This document shows, piece by piece, positions 22,376-33,900 of a stretch of 64,000 nucleotides of DNA (the stretch's first letter is position 1; each line of letters begins with the position of its first letter). The notes under the pieces were generated by a model, which saw only the letters and a program-made list of their open reading frames with translations, was not told the DNA's origin and made no database searches. Both the position numbers and the translations under genes were made by a program. The DNA is from Exophiala sp. HKRS030 (taxonomy: Eukaryota; Ascomycota; Eurotiomycetes; Chaetothyriales; Herpotrichiellaceae): the NCBI GenBank assembly GCA_023897205.1, contig JAHWDD010000002.1, positions 4,836,001-4,900,000 on the forward strand, read 5' to 3'.

Positions 22376-22961
22376 TCACTTCCTTGGTTGGACGGTCATC
22401 GACTCTAAATCGGCACGTTCCTTGTTCTCTGCTTCAATTTCTGCGATGATGGGAGACAGGTATGCAATATCCTAAGACAAAAAGGATTAGAACGACCACT
22501 TCTTTCTTAACATCCAAAAAGTTCTTGTTCTTCCACTCACATCTTCTGGCTTTGTCCGTTCCGCCTCAGGAAGCAACTGGTGAGATATAGAGCACTGCAA
22601 GTGTCCATTAGCATCTGTACTCTCTCCCAAAGACCCACCCCCAGGCGTATCATACTTGGAAAGCTCTTCGTAGTCGGAAAACACGGTCGTAGGCCTCCTT
22701 GGGCGGCAGTCTTTTCAGGGCGAGCTGAACGGTATCATTTTCCTCGGGAATCAAGTCATCATGTCGGAGACCTGTAGAAATATATCAGCCACCACTTCTT
22801 TTTCCCTTGTCCAACCAAGCTGTTGTTCTGAATCATTGCGAGGAATTCGTACCTAGTCGTCTGTATCCGGCTGCATCCACGTACCAGTTGGCGAGAGGGA
22901 CCATCCACCTCTTCAACCATGGTCTCTTGAGGATCAAGGGGGCGAGCGATGGCGCAGACAT
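22376..22961 (-). CDS. QCR7: Ubiquinol-cytochrome c reductase subunit 7 (14 kDa, complex III)
   Basis: This small four-exon gene is easy to miss because its exons use different frames: 22961-22853, 22771-22656, 22594-22541 and 22471-22376. They join exactly to 124 residues, the usual length for this subunit. Landmarks are the N-terminal [34 protein letters not shown] rebuilt over intron 1, [39 protein letters not shown] over introns 2-3, and [14 protein letters not shown]. It is a nuclear-encoded, matrix-facing subunit of mitochondrial complex III without a cleavable presequence in known homologs. It is convergent with MAG1 and divergent from the carrier gene starting at 23789. Confidence 0.95.
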
Positions 22962-23788
22962 ATCGGGCAGCAGCTGGGGGGAGGACGTGCGGTTGTTGGA
23001 AGATGGTGAGAGGATCGTGGTGATCTGAAGTTTCCTGAGATGGACGTATTGAACATTCGACTTCGCAAAGCAAGCTATTCCTGAAGCTCTGATTGGTTAA
23101 GATGAATCTTAGCAGCCAGGATGTTCGATGAGCAACTTTGCCGACACTTGCCGATGCTAAGTGTGAATTCGGCTCTTACTAGTGCTTCTAGCCTCTTGCT
23201 AATGAAGAATCCAGCACTTTACCTGCACCTGTTCTCGTGCGTCAAAAAGCTTACTTGGCCCGAGCTGCCTGGCTTCTGTGGCTCCGAGTCCTCACCCTAT
23301 GACCTGGTAGGCCAGTACGTAGCTTGCTGGCTGCTCTTTCCCACTTTCATCATTAGGACAGGCTCGCTCTTTCCCCAGCATCTTCAAGTTCCGTACTCCG
23401 GAATTTCGTACTTGCTACTTTCCCTCGCACCAACCTACAATCTCTTCCATTTCACAAGCACTGAAGGCTCTAATCCTTCAGCTCAAACGTGAAACTCAAC
23501 CTTCAGCTTCAATCTTGTCCTACCTGTCTTATCACTCCCTTCATGGCCTCTGTTAACCGCTGACAGATCAGCTGTGTTGGCTGAGGCCAAACCCCGCAGC
23601 ATAACTTAGCACCCGGCGGTGCAGCGGAGAGACTGTTCGCTCTCGAAACAACTTGGGCTCACCGATATCAATTCCTTTGCCCTTCGACCTACCTGCAACT
23701 CTACAACAATCGCCTTTCCTCATCATGCACTCGCCATATGGTTGACCAGGACTTCCCGTGATTATCATTCCATCTCAGCGAGAGTAGA
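22962..23788. promoter_or_regulatory. Divergent region between QCR7 and the mitochondrial carrier
   Basis: This 827 bp region sits between two divergent genes for mitochondrial proteins and presumably carries both promoters and 5' UTRs. A pyrimidine-rich tract runs through about 23330-23560. The plus-strand ORF at 23121-23492 has no recognisable domain and is not called. Confidence 0.4.
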
Positions 23789-24940
23789 ATGTCCTTCGAG
23801 AGGGATCCTGAACAAACGCCAGCCATTTTGTCTCCCCAATATGCTACCCCGACCGACAATTCTACTTCAGCAATCCACAATACAATGTCTCCGACCTCCT
23901 CGCGAGACTCCATCATCAACCGAATACAGATACAGTCGACACAAATTCCGAAGGCGTATATCTCTCCAATCTGTGGAGCCGGTGCCGGCTTTGCTTCCGG
24001 CATTGTCACATGTCCACTCGATGTGATTAAAACAAAACTGCAAGCCCAAGGTGGCTTCGCTATGAGGAACAACAATGGCCCATATTCTCAGTCGGCACGG
24101 TTATACAAAGGCGTACTCGGCACTGGTCGTGTGATATGGCAAGAAGAGGGTATACGTGGCATGTATAGAGGCTTGGGTCCTATGTTGATGGGCTATCTAC
24201 CTACCTGGGCGGTCTACTTGACCGTTTATGAGAACACTCGAGAGTTTTGGTACGATCAATGCGGGAGTTGGTGGATAGCAAGATGTTATGCATCCTTAAC
24301 CGCCGGAGCCTGTTCGACTATTCTGACAAACCCTATCTGGGTGATCAAGACCCGCTTAATGTCACAAAGTGCCAAAGCCAAATCTGCTAGCGACGGAATG
24401 CGTGCTCCCTGGCATTACACCTCAACCTTGGATGCCGCCAGGAAAATGTATCACCATGAAGGCATCAAATCCTTCTACTCGGGTCTTACCCCGGCTCTAT
24501 TAGGATTGACTCACGTTGCCGTTCAGTTTCCACTCTATGAATATTTCAAAATGAGGTTTACTGGTTACGGAATGGGTGATCATCCACCAGAAGATAGTGG
24601 CGCCAACTGGGTCGGCATATCTGCCGCCACATTTCTCAGCAAAATATGCGCAAGTACGGCCACATATCCTCACGAGGTACTCCGAACGAGACTGCAGACA
24701 CAACAAAGAAGAGGATTATCATCTTCTGATGGTCTTGCAGTCAAGGCCCGATACTCAGGTATGTTGCATATGAGCCGAGTTATCTTACAAGAGGAAGGAT
24801 GGCGTGCCTTTTACGCCGGCATCGGAACAAATCTTATTCGTGCAGTTCCGGCTGCCATGACGACCATGCTCACATATGAATGGTTGCAGAAGACTATACA
24901 TCAAGCGCAAGATGCGGGACGGGCATTATCAGAAGCATGA
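23789..24940 (+). CDS. YIA6: Mitochondrial carrier, NAD+/pyrimidine-nucleotide subgroup (NDT-like)
   Basis: This intronless gene of 383 residues has three tandem mitochondrial-carrier repeats, shown by PLDVIKTKLQAQ, PIWVIKTRLMSQ and PHEVLRTRLQTQ, each preceded by a GxxxG-containing odd-numbered helix and followed by EGIRGMYRGL-, EGIKSFYSGL- and EGWRAFYAGI-type motifs. The Trp in the second signature (NPIWVIKTR) is typical of the subgroup carrying NAD+, FAD, folate or pyrimidine nucleotides; overall it reads most like yeast Yia6/Ndt1, which imports NAD+ into the matrix. A Ser/Thr/Pro-rich N-terminal extension of about 50 residues precedes the first helix. It is an inner-membrane protein. Substrate assignment is inference; a pyrimidine-nucleotide or flavin carrier is the alternative. 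Confidence 0.85.
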   Translation: MSFERDPEQTPAILSPQYATPTDNSTSAIHNTMSPTSSRDSIINRIQIQSTQIPKAYISPICGAGAGFASGIVTCPLDVIKTKLQAQGGFAMRNNNGPYSQSARLYKGVLGTGRVIWQEEGIRGMYRGLGPMLMGYLPTWAVYLTVYENTREFWYDQCGSWWIARCYASLTAGACSTILTNPIWVIKTRLMSQSAKAKSASDGMRAPWHYTSTLDAARKMYHHEGIKSFYSGLTPALLGLTHVAVQFPLYEYFKMRFTGYGMGDHPPEDSGANWVGISAATFLSKICASTATYPHEVLRTRLQTQQRRGLSSSDGLAVKARYSGMLHMSRVILQEEGWRAFYAGIGTNLIRAVPAAMTTMLTYEWLQKTIHQAQDAGRALSEA

Positions 24941-25822
24941 ATGCCATCGTCTCAGTTTTGATCATTGAAATTTAGCGCTAAGACTTTCCATTCCCATGCG
25001 GCTAAGACGATATTCGACTACATTAAACGCAATACAACAAGCGGCACCTTTCTACACAACCACCTTCAGGATGACGAACAAGAGCGAATCTCGGATCTTT
25101 TATCCCCTGGGAAATTTGGAGTCCTCAAGCACTATATACCGGCAAAAAGATCATGCGAATCACGTGCCGGCCCCGTGACCGCAGCGGAAGAGTGACTAAT
25201 ACAGCAATAAACAATAAGCGCCTTACACAAAGCGAAGTCCTTCGACCAAACGAATGTGAGGCCTGCAAGAAGGCGTGAGAAGGGAAGTTTGCATGGTGTC
25301 TACCTCCACGATGCGCAGCTTGCAACTTTACATGAAATCTTTGGGGCTTAGGGAAGGCACATGATGGCTTTGATCGCCATGTTGAAAGACAATAAGAAGT
25401 CACACATAGCCTAGATTGGCACGCGTGGCACAAGTTTGACCTCGAACGAGCCACATGTGCTCCGAAACGAGGCATGACCGAGGCAGTTCGAATGACATTG
25501 ATTTTATGCTCCGAGTCGCAATCATTGCAGCATTAGTCGAGATATCCATTTTTGTACAATTTATGCAGGCAATGTTCATGAATTTTCCCACTAAAAGTTC
25601 ACTCTACAGTAACCAGAATGTAGATGATCTTGTCTATCTACTTCAGCCTTGAGAAATCAGTCCTTCTGCTTTCAAAAGATACATCCTCGCAAGGCTTCCT
25701 TCCCACACGCAGTGATCATGGAAGTACGCACGACAACGCACAATCCATTTGAATACAGTCGTCACCACGACCCCAAGCAGGCGAGCCTGAGATGGATGGG
25801 CACTCTGCGACATGACACCAAA

Positions 25823-25864
25823 CAATACGAAATACGAACTACGAAATACAAACTACGAACTACG
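25823..25864. repeat. Imperfect ACGAAAT/ACGAACT tandem repeat
   Basis: About five imperfect copies of a 7-8 bp unit (tacgaaa, tacgaac) run in tandem in the intergenic region. Confidence 0.7.
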
Positions 25865-26076
25865 TATCCCTCCCTCCCGTATCTCCATTGACAGACAAAT
25901 GCCCGCATTGGCAAATACCTACCTACCTAGGTAGTTAGTTAGGACCTAGTTAGGACCTCGTATACTCCGGTACAACCATGGACAGCAAGCAAGCTGGCGG
26001 GCAAGGCGGGCAGGTACAGCCGCCGTCGCCGCCGCCGGATGGTATGTATGTGTGTATGTATGGGGCACTAGGCGAC

Positions 26077-26107
26077 GCTGATGCTGATGCTGAGGCTGAG
26101 GCTGATG
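26077..26107. repeat. GCTGAT/GCTGAG hexamer microsatellite
   Basis: Five consecutive hexamers alternate GCTGAT and GCTGAG. Confidence 0.8.
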
Positions 26108-26270
26108 GGACTTGAGAAGGCAGGAATAAGAAAAGAAACGAAACGAAATGAACAAATAAAGAAACAAAAAATCCACGCATGCATGCAAGAAGACGATACA
26201 GAGTACAGGTTTTACATGTCCATGTCCATGTTTTTCATTCCCACTAGCCAGGTAGTCGCATTGCATTACT

Positions 26271-26361
26271 TCAATTCAAGTCAATTCAATTCAATCACAC
26301 TCGATTGTTGCAGTCCCATTCAATTCAATTCAATTCCATTCCATTCCCGTTCCGTTCCATT
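26271..26361. repeat. ATTCA/ATTCC pentamer microsatellite
   Basis: Runs of CAATT, then CATTC/CGTTC pentamers, are interrupted once near 26295-26315. A neighbouring GTACAGT repeat lies at about 26392-26420. Confidence 0.75.
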
Positions 26362-26573
26362 GCGTAGCAATTGACAATTGCAATTGCATTCCGTACAGTG
26401 TACAGTGTCCAGTGTACAGTGAGGACGTGCTGGCTTGTGCCCACTCATACCCCAGGTTTCCAATCGCGTTATTCTGCAGGTGCGGGTTCTTTATACGCCG
26501 TTTAATGATCAGATACAACAAACAACATATAGGTATAACAACTAAGAGGTATGTCTCTAACACAGTTTCAGAA

Positions 26574-29532
26574 TCAACCGCTGCACATTAGACAAGCGTC
26601 TTTGTTCTCGATAGAGCCTGTTGGAAGTAGGAGGTTAGAATTGCGATTGATCATGACAGGGAGTGGGATTGGGGTTTAGTAGAAGTAGGTAACTTACAGG
26701 CCAGGACCTTCTGCGCGTAGATGTCACCTTCTCGTTCTTCTGAATCGCTCTTCTCATCTTCGATCTGACTCTTCTTGCTGTCTAGGCTCTCGTCGACGTC
26801 AGGTGTACCGACGGGATCGGTAGGCAGAACTTTGGGACTTGGTTCTTCACTTGAGATACCGTCTGACAAGCGTGTCTTTGCCAATTTGCTGACGAGTTGT
26901 TTTTCCTCGCCATAGCCAGGAGGTGGTGTAGATGTTGGTGTGGGAATGCCATTCGACGAAGTCGCGGCCCCACCACCGTTGAAGTTGCTGGTCTTGTTGG
27001 CGTACATTGGACGAGGAGACGACGCAATGTAGCTCTGGCTGTAGCCTGCAGAAGTGCGCTTCTTGGGCATGGAACGTTCCCGTGCAATGTTTGTGTCAGC
27101 AACTTTGAGTTGTTCTTGGTCAACTGTGAATTGAATAGGAGCTGTGGCAGCCATAGTTCTGAGGTAGTACATGCCAGTCTTGAGACCCATTTTCCAGCCG
27201 GCAAAGTGCATGGAGGTGATTTTACCCATGGTAGGTTCTTTGAGATGGATGTTCAATGATTGGGACTGATCAATGAAAGCGCCCGATCGGCAGCCATCTG
27301 GAGGACTGTTCGTTGGGAGATTTCCCAGACTGTTTTGTAGAGAGCTTTGAGATCGGCGGGAATGTTGGGGATGTTTTGAATGGAACCACCTTCGGCGATG
27401 ATGCGGTTCTTCATGTTGTCTGACCACAGACCCAAGTCGACAAGATCTTTGAGCAACCATGGGTTGACGACTTGGAATTCTCCAGCCAAGACTCGACGAG
27501 AGTAAATGTTAGAGGTGTATGGTTCAAAACACTCGTTGTTGCCGAGGATCTGGGAAGTAGATGCAGTAGGCATAGGTGCAACAAGGAGAGAGTTGCGAAC
27601 ACCGTGTTTAGCAATATCAGCCTTGAGCGAGTCCCAGTCCCAGAGATCGGTAGGCGTTACATTCCACATATCATATTGAAGGATTCCTTGCGAGACAGGG
27701 CTTCCTTCGTAGCTGGAGTAAGGGCCTTCCTCTTGAGCAAGCTGGCAAGATGCCGTCAGGGCTGCATGGTAGATTGTCTCAAAGATCTGGATGTTGAGTT
27801 GACGAGCCTCTGGAGAATCGAATGGTAGACGTAGAGCAAGGAATGCATCAGCAAGACCTTGTACACCAAGACCGACAGGTCGATGTCTATAGTTGCTGTT
27901 CTGTGCTTCAATGACGGGGTAATAGTTGATGTCAATGATTTTGTTCAGGTTGCGTGTGACGACTTGGACCACCTCGTGGAGACGACCAAAGTCGTACTCG
28001 CCTCGAGCTTGATCAACAAATGTGGGCAGAGCCAGAGATGCAAGATTGCAGACGGCAACCTCATCAGGGGCTGTGAACTCGACAATCTCAGTGCAGAGAT
28101 TAGAGCTTCTAATGGTTCCGAGATTCTTCTGGTTGCTCTTTTCGTTGCAAGCATCCTTGTACAACATATATGGCGTTCCTGTTTCGGTCTGTGCTTCGAG
28201 AATGGCATACCACAGTTTCTGAGCCTTGACGGTCTGTCGACCACGGCCTTCTTGTTCATAGCGCTCATAAAGAGCCTCAAATTCCTTGCCGTAGACATCA
28301 GCTAGGCCTGGGGCCTCATTGGGGCAGAAAAGGGTCCAGTCTTGGTTCTTCTCAACACGCTTCATGAAGAGATCGGGTGTCCATAGAGCATAGAACAAAT
28401 CACGGGCCCGGACTTCTTCCTTGCCGTGATTCTTTCTCAAGTTCAGCCACTCAAAGACATCGGCGTGCCACGGCTCAAGATAGACGGCGAACGCACCCGG
28501 ACGTTTGTTACCGCCCTGATCAACGTATCGCGCAGTATTGTTGAAAACCCGCAACATGGGAATGAGGCCATTGGAAGTGCCATTAGTTCCGGCAATGTAG
28601 GAACCCGTAGCACGAATGCAGTGAGCATTGAGACCAATACCGCCAGCAGTTTTGGAGATCATGGCACAAGTCTTGAGAGTGTCGTAGATACCTTCAATGC
28701 TGTCCGACTTCATATCAATCAAGAAGCATGAAGATAGCTGCGGCTGAGGAGTGCCTGCATTGAAGAGAGTAGGAGAGGCGTGAGTAAAGCACTTCTGAGA
28801 CATGAGGTTATAGGTCTCGATGACTTTCTCGACATCATTGCCGTGGATACCGACGGCTACTCGCATGAGAAGATGTTGTGGTCTTTCGGCAACTTTATTG
28901 CCAATCTTTAGCAGATATGATCTTTCCAACGTCTTGAAGCCAAAATATTGGTAGTTGAAGTCACGGTCATAGACGATGGCGGAATTGAATTCGTCGGCAT
29001 GTGTCATGACGCACTCGTAAGTCTCCTGGGAAATCATGGGAGAGGCTTTTCTCGTCTTGGGGTTGACATAGTGATAGAGATCTGAGATGACTGAAGAGAA
29101 TTGCTTCTTTGTCTGCTTGTGCAGATTTGACACAGCGATACGTGCTGCGAGGATGGCATAATCGGGATGAGTGACAGTCATGTACGCTGCTGTCTCTGCG
29201 GCCTAAAAAGATAGGTTAGTTTAAGTCGATGGACGTGGCAAGCTTGGTTTTACTGACCAGATTGTCGAGTTCGATGGTGGTGACACCCTGGTAGACACCT
29301 GAAATGACCTTCTGAGTGATTGCAGCTGCGTCTACATGTTCTGGATCAAGTCCATAGCACAACCTCGAGACGCGAGCTGTGATCTTGTCGAACTGCACGC
29401 GTTCCTTGCGTCCATCTGTCGAGTTTTGTCAGTGGCGTGCTCTGGAGGCAGGGTGGCCACTCAGGCAGGAAACCAAGTCCCGGGTGCCCTGGAGAGTGTT
29501 GAAGGCAACTCACCTCGCTTGAAGACGAACAT
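26574..29532 (-). CDS. RNR1: Ribonucleoside-diphosphate reductase large subunit, with an apparent 1-base frameshift
   Basis: This is the class Ia catalytic subunit, which makes dNDPs in the cytosol. Exons are 29532-29514 (MFVFKR), 29415-29258, 29202-26698 and 26617-26574. Landmarks are the ATP-cone [68 protein letters not shown], the catalytic [12 protein letters not shown], and [19 protein letters not shown]. After AADR the frame changes to [13 protein letters not shown], contiguous in all homologs; one base appears missing at the C3 run at 27282-27284 (GGG on the coding strand). Downstream in the second frame are the radical-transfer tyrosines (TGMYYLRT) and, across the last intron, the C-terminal redox pair ending CLMCSG. 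With the base restored the protein is about 908 residues. Because this gene is normally essential, the break is more likely an assembly error than a mutation. MCB-like sites lie upstream. Confidence 0.93.
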
Positions 29533-29796
29533 GTTGGTGTTCTTTTCCTAGTCTTGTCGGTGCTGTACAGTGTTGAAGACGAGGGGACTTGTGGCGAGAG
29601 AGAAAAACCGAAGAGGTCCTCGAGGAGAAGTAGCCCGTCTGCTGCACACTGAGACGCACGGGATGGATATAAGAGAGAGTATAGTAGAGCGGTACAGTGA
29701 GGAAGTAGGATGTGAGTGTAAGAGGAGGGTCACAACATTGGAAAGATATAAGAAGAGGAGTGGATTGTGTTTGGGAGACGCGCCTTTTGGATTAGT

Positions 29797-29810
29797 ACGC
29801 GTTCGCGTTG
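29797..29810. promoter_or_regulatory. MCB-like elements in the RNR1 promoter
   Basis: ACGCGT occupies 29797-29802, with an overlapping reverse-strand ACGCGA alongside and GACGCGCC at 29777-29784. They lie about 250-275 bp upstream of the RNR1 start. In yeasts, the MBF complex (Mbp1/Swi6) drives ribonucleotide reductase genes at G1/S through ACGCGT boxes. Function here is inferred. Confidence 0.5.
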
Positions 29811-30906
29811 AAAACCCATTTAAGTGCAGATTTCTCCTGGGCGACTCTGAGGGCTAAGGGCCAGGGCACGGGATTAATTAGTTAGTGGCTCTTGCTAGGG
29901 CTTCTGAGGGGGAACAGAGGGCGAGATCGGGAGCTCAGACGCTAACTCCAGGCCAACCTGACAAATTAGTTAAGTAGGTAGTGGGCATCGTGGGCATCCA
30001 ACCAGGAGCGAGTTGCTGCCTGGGAAATGCTTGAACGGCTCCTTAGGCTCCTTAGGGCCCAGCCTACCACCCCGCCCTTGACCGTCCCATTAATAATTAC
30101 TGTCTACAGAGGACATCCGGAGTATATGGTACCCGGTACCTGCGCGTACTTACAAGCTACGCCTTCTGTCAGTTCTTGCCACTCTCCAGCCTTCTTAACC
30201 TTTCCCCGTGATCTACTCTGGCACCTCGCACGTGACTGGCCTTTACGGGACCAACTGATCTCGAATATATACCTTGATGATCTTTTGTCTTGGAAACTCA
30301 CCTACTTAGGTTATCTCGATGATCGATGACCGTGAGTAACCCGGTGTGTACAAATTTCTGGATACCTATTGGTAGGTATGTATGTACAGTACCTAGCTAG
30401 GCATGCAAGGCTGCACCAGTACGATACCCTTCTTCCAGGCACCAGAGCCGCCTAAAGTCCTCCATCATCTTTAGCGGCCCACTAAAGTAACTTAAGTACT
30501 AAGTAGTTAGTACAGAGCCGAAATGACGTCGCAACAGCCATCAACCCCAGTGACTCAAAATCATCACGAATGTAAACAAGGCTGACAAATGCATACAACG
30601 CGATCAGATATCACGAGTAACACGAGGTCGCGTTCAAACACTTTCATCGACCATCAGATTCACTGCATGACACTGCTATGTAGCAACCAACAACCACTCT
30701 CTTCCCGACTTGTTGTCACTCTCAGGACCATATATCCTCACTAAATCGTACACGAAATATCGCCTCGGAAATCCAAAAGGCATACAAACAATGCCGCCTA
30801 CCCAGCAGGACCCAACGCCATTGCTGAAGCTTGCCACCCTAAACGTGATTTTTTTCGAAATATTCAAAACATCTTGTCTTGATATCCATGTGAGATGTGC
30901 ATCTGA
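29811..30906. other. Intergenic upstream of RNR1
   Basis: This is non-coding sequence with many short TTAGG, CCTAG and GGTAC words (for example 29875-30060 and 30355-30400). No gene, RNA or transposon feature is recognised. The far end holds the 3' UTR of the kelch gene. Confidence 0.45.
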
Positions 30907-33900
30907 TCAAGTCTGAGCCTTCCCTTTGCCTTTCCCAGTACTCGTAGTATCATCAAGATCGTAATCCTCGTCACCTTCGCGTACGCTGCTCATCCTCTTC
31001 ATCTGATCCCGTTCCTTATCCTCTTCATGATCCACTTCGCTTCTATTACTGCTCAAAAGACTCAGGGCATCGGCATTCACCACCCTCAGTTTCTCCTTGG
31101 GCACCGTGAACATGACTTGGACAACTCGTTGTTGTACAGCCGTTTCCACATCCCAATCCGCATATTCATCCCCCAATTCACCGCGCTCGTCGTTGAGCAC
31201 AACTCCTGGGACATCCCCTCTACGAAATGACGACGATGGACCGCCATTGTCACTGCTCCAATCCTTCGGACCTTGCTTGCCACGCCAGAACGATGCTCCG
31301 GCGCTGAGTGACCTTCGTGGAAGCGTCTCGGCCATTTCCGGTAGACCAGAATGCTTGGTTGGACTTGACTGTCCGCTTTGTTGCTCCAAGTTGGCCACAC
31401 GATCCTGGACGTCCACTGACCCGGTACCGGTAAAGACCCGCTTCACGCTGCCGAACAGGTTCATCGCTTTGCGACCTGACCCCGTCAGACTGCCTGCCCG
31501 AGAATACTTGTCTTTGCTGGGGCTGCTTTCTCCCACGGTTTGGTATTGTCGCTCTTCTGGGCCCGATTTATGCGGATGTCGGTTGAGAAGTGATTGGTTC
31601 TCTCCGGGCCTTGCGGCTCCCCATGGACTCCGAGCAGAAGCGAACGTGGTGTCACGATCCCTCGACAAGCTCTCCACATTGAATGACACACTGCGATTCG
31701 ACGGTGCACGAGCTAGCCTTCCTTCCTGCTCAGTCTCGTTGTCGCCAGCCCGTGACCCTGTCATCCTTCCCATAGCCGCCGCAGCACCAGCAAACAGCGC
31801 ATATCCTGCACTGACACTTCGTTGTGACAGATTCCGTGAAATAGTACCAGTCGTCTGTCCAGATCTGGAGTACTCGGAAACACTCGGCATGCTCTTGTCT
31901 GAAAGATTACTACCCGTACGATCTGATTTTTCCGGCGATCCGCGACCAGAGCTGCCGCCGTTGTTGGCGCGGAATTGTGAGAGGTTCGAATAGGTCCTGC
32001 TGTGAGCATGGCTGGTGTTTCGGGATATGCTCATTGTCTCAGCGGCCGATTGCCAATCTTCCACCCACCCGTCTACCTCCTTCTGTCGCCGTTGGGCTGC
32101 TGGGTCGGCCTGGGAGCTGTCTGCTGTATTCGGCGGATCTTTGAAGGGGTCACTGACCACAGAATGTCGGTCAAATGCTTTGCTTGGTGATGGCACACGT
32201 TTGACAGATCCTGCTTGACTACTTTCGTCTTCTTCGTCGATACGGAAGACGCCCCCAGGTACGCCAGGAGGGGGAAGTAGTGGATATCCTCCAAGACTTG
32301 TTGGGCCTCTGCTGCTGAAGCTCCTCCTAAGACCACCGTCAGAATCTGACCTTTCCAGGTAGGAATCGGCTCTGTCAACATGATCAGAGCCCTGAACATT
32401 GCGATTCTGCGTGACTGCACCCACGGGAGCCCACGGCCAAGGATTGCCTGAGCCCTCAATTTGCTGCTCTTGAGTGGCATTCCAGCTAGCCGTTCTCATT
32501 CCCGCATATCGGCCATCACCGTCAGTTGGTGGTATAGGCGTGTGTAGCCTCTCCGCTCCAAGAGCCAATGCTCGCAGTTCTTTCTCGCGCAAAGCTCTTT
32601 TCTCACGAAGTTTGCGGGAATGGATTAGCCAAACAACCGCAACCGCAATAGCCGCGGCGATGCCCAGACCGAGACCTGCTCCAAGTCCAGCCTTCTCCGA
32701 AGCCTTCAAGCCTGATGAGGTAGAGTGGAAATTAAGTGTACCAGGACTAGTGCCCGATGGATAAGGATTGGTGTATGTGGTGGTCCAGCTGAACGTAGTG
32801 GTATTGAGAAAGAGGAGATTCGACGAGGTAGCCCGTTTGATCTTGGAAGCCGAGGTACTAATGGAATGACCTCCAGCTACCACCATCACATCTCCTGAGA
32901 GCATTGCTGCACCATGTCCATATATGCCGTGCCCTGCCGCAAAAGGGCTATCAGTAACCGTGGGGATCGTCCAAGCCCAGTCACCTTGACCGCCGAAACC
33001 CTGACCCAGCTCTAAAATGGCCAGCTGAGGCTCTGCCGGGTTGGAAACATCTCCTACCCAACCTCCCAGCACGATGATCTTCGACCCATCCGGAGTCAGG
33101 ACAGCGGTATGCCCAGATCGTGGCTCCACTTCCACAACGTCCCGTGTTTTGAGCCGCTGCCCGGCCACTGACGGTTGGTCGACACCTACAAAGGCCCAAG
33201 AGCTTTGGGGCAGGGAGAATATAGCAAGTTGCGACATGTTGATGAATGCAGCCTGTGTATGTCCACCGAGAAGGATAAAATTCTGCTGCTGGGAAACATT
33301 GCCGTCAGATGTATTTGAGTATGTTGGTGTCAGTGGTGTTATGCTCAAACCCGCCTCTGGAATAGGCGGTGCCCTCGATCCAGTCAGTGAAATCTGATAT
33401 TGCGAGGCACTGGATGATGAGGCGGATGCTAGGGTCAGCATTGTATTTGAGTATGTCGCCTTAGATGTCCAATTCGATGCATCGGCTGTACCATTGGGGC
33501 ACATCCCACCAAACACATACAATGCTGCATCTTGGACGGATGCCGTTTGAGAGAACGTGAACGCAGCCGATAAGTACCTTGTGCTCAAGGATGAATCACT
33601 GACGCCGACCGGCATGCTGTTCCACGTCCCATTCTTTTCCGTATCGTTTCTTGTGAACCTCCATAACTCAAAATCATCGGTGGCATTTTGACAGTCTCCC
33701 GCAAGCACGGTGATCCCCTCAGTGTCAGGGAGTGTGATGAAAGCCTTTGGAGAAGATTCCTTCAGGAAAGGTAGATTTTGTAGCAGGACTTCGGACGTCG
33801 AGGTACTATTCAAATTCTTCGAGGTATCGAGGTAGGAGAAAGTAAATTGGGAGGAGGATGGTTGAGGCTGAAAGAGATACGCGGCCGATCCGTCTTGTAT

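Larger units (their letters stand above)
24941..26573. other. Convergent 1.6 kb intergenic region rich in simple repeats
   Basis: This region lies between the ends of the carrier and RNR1 genes. I see no gene. From 25.8 to 26.4 kb it is packed with short tandem motifs (listed separately) and a patch of CCTA/TAGG words near 25917-25960. ORFs inside the repeats are artefacts of composition. Confidence 0.5.

Noticed and set aside
22759..23073. Minus-strand ORF of 104 codons at the QCR7 5' end
   Set aside because: It uses the wrong frame; the QCR7 first exon in another frame joins exactly to three further exons.
25946..26266. ORFs rich in Ser/Ala/Gln or Phe/Leu in the RNR1-carrier spacer
   Set aside because: They arise from hexamer and other simple repeats, not from a gene.
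31097..31993. Plus-strand ORF of 298 codons
   Set aside because: It is the antisense of the cytoplasmic part of the kelch protein gene; Ser/Arg-rich coding sequence leaves long open antisense frames, and no domain is present.
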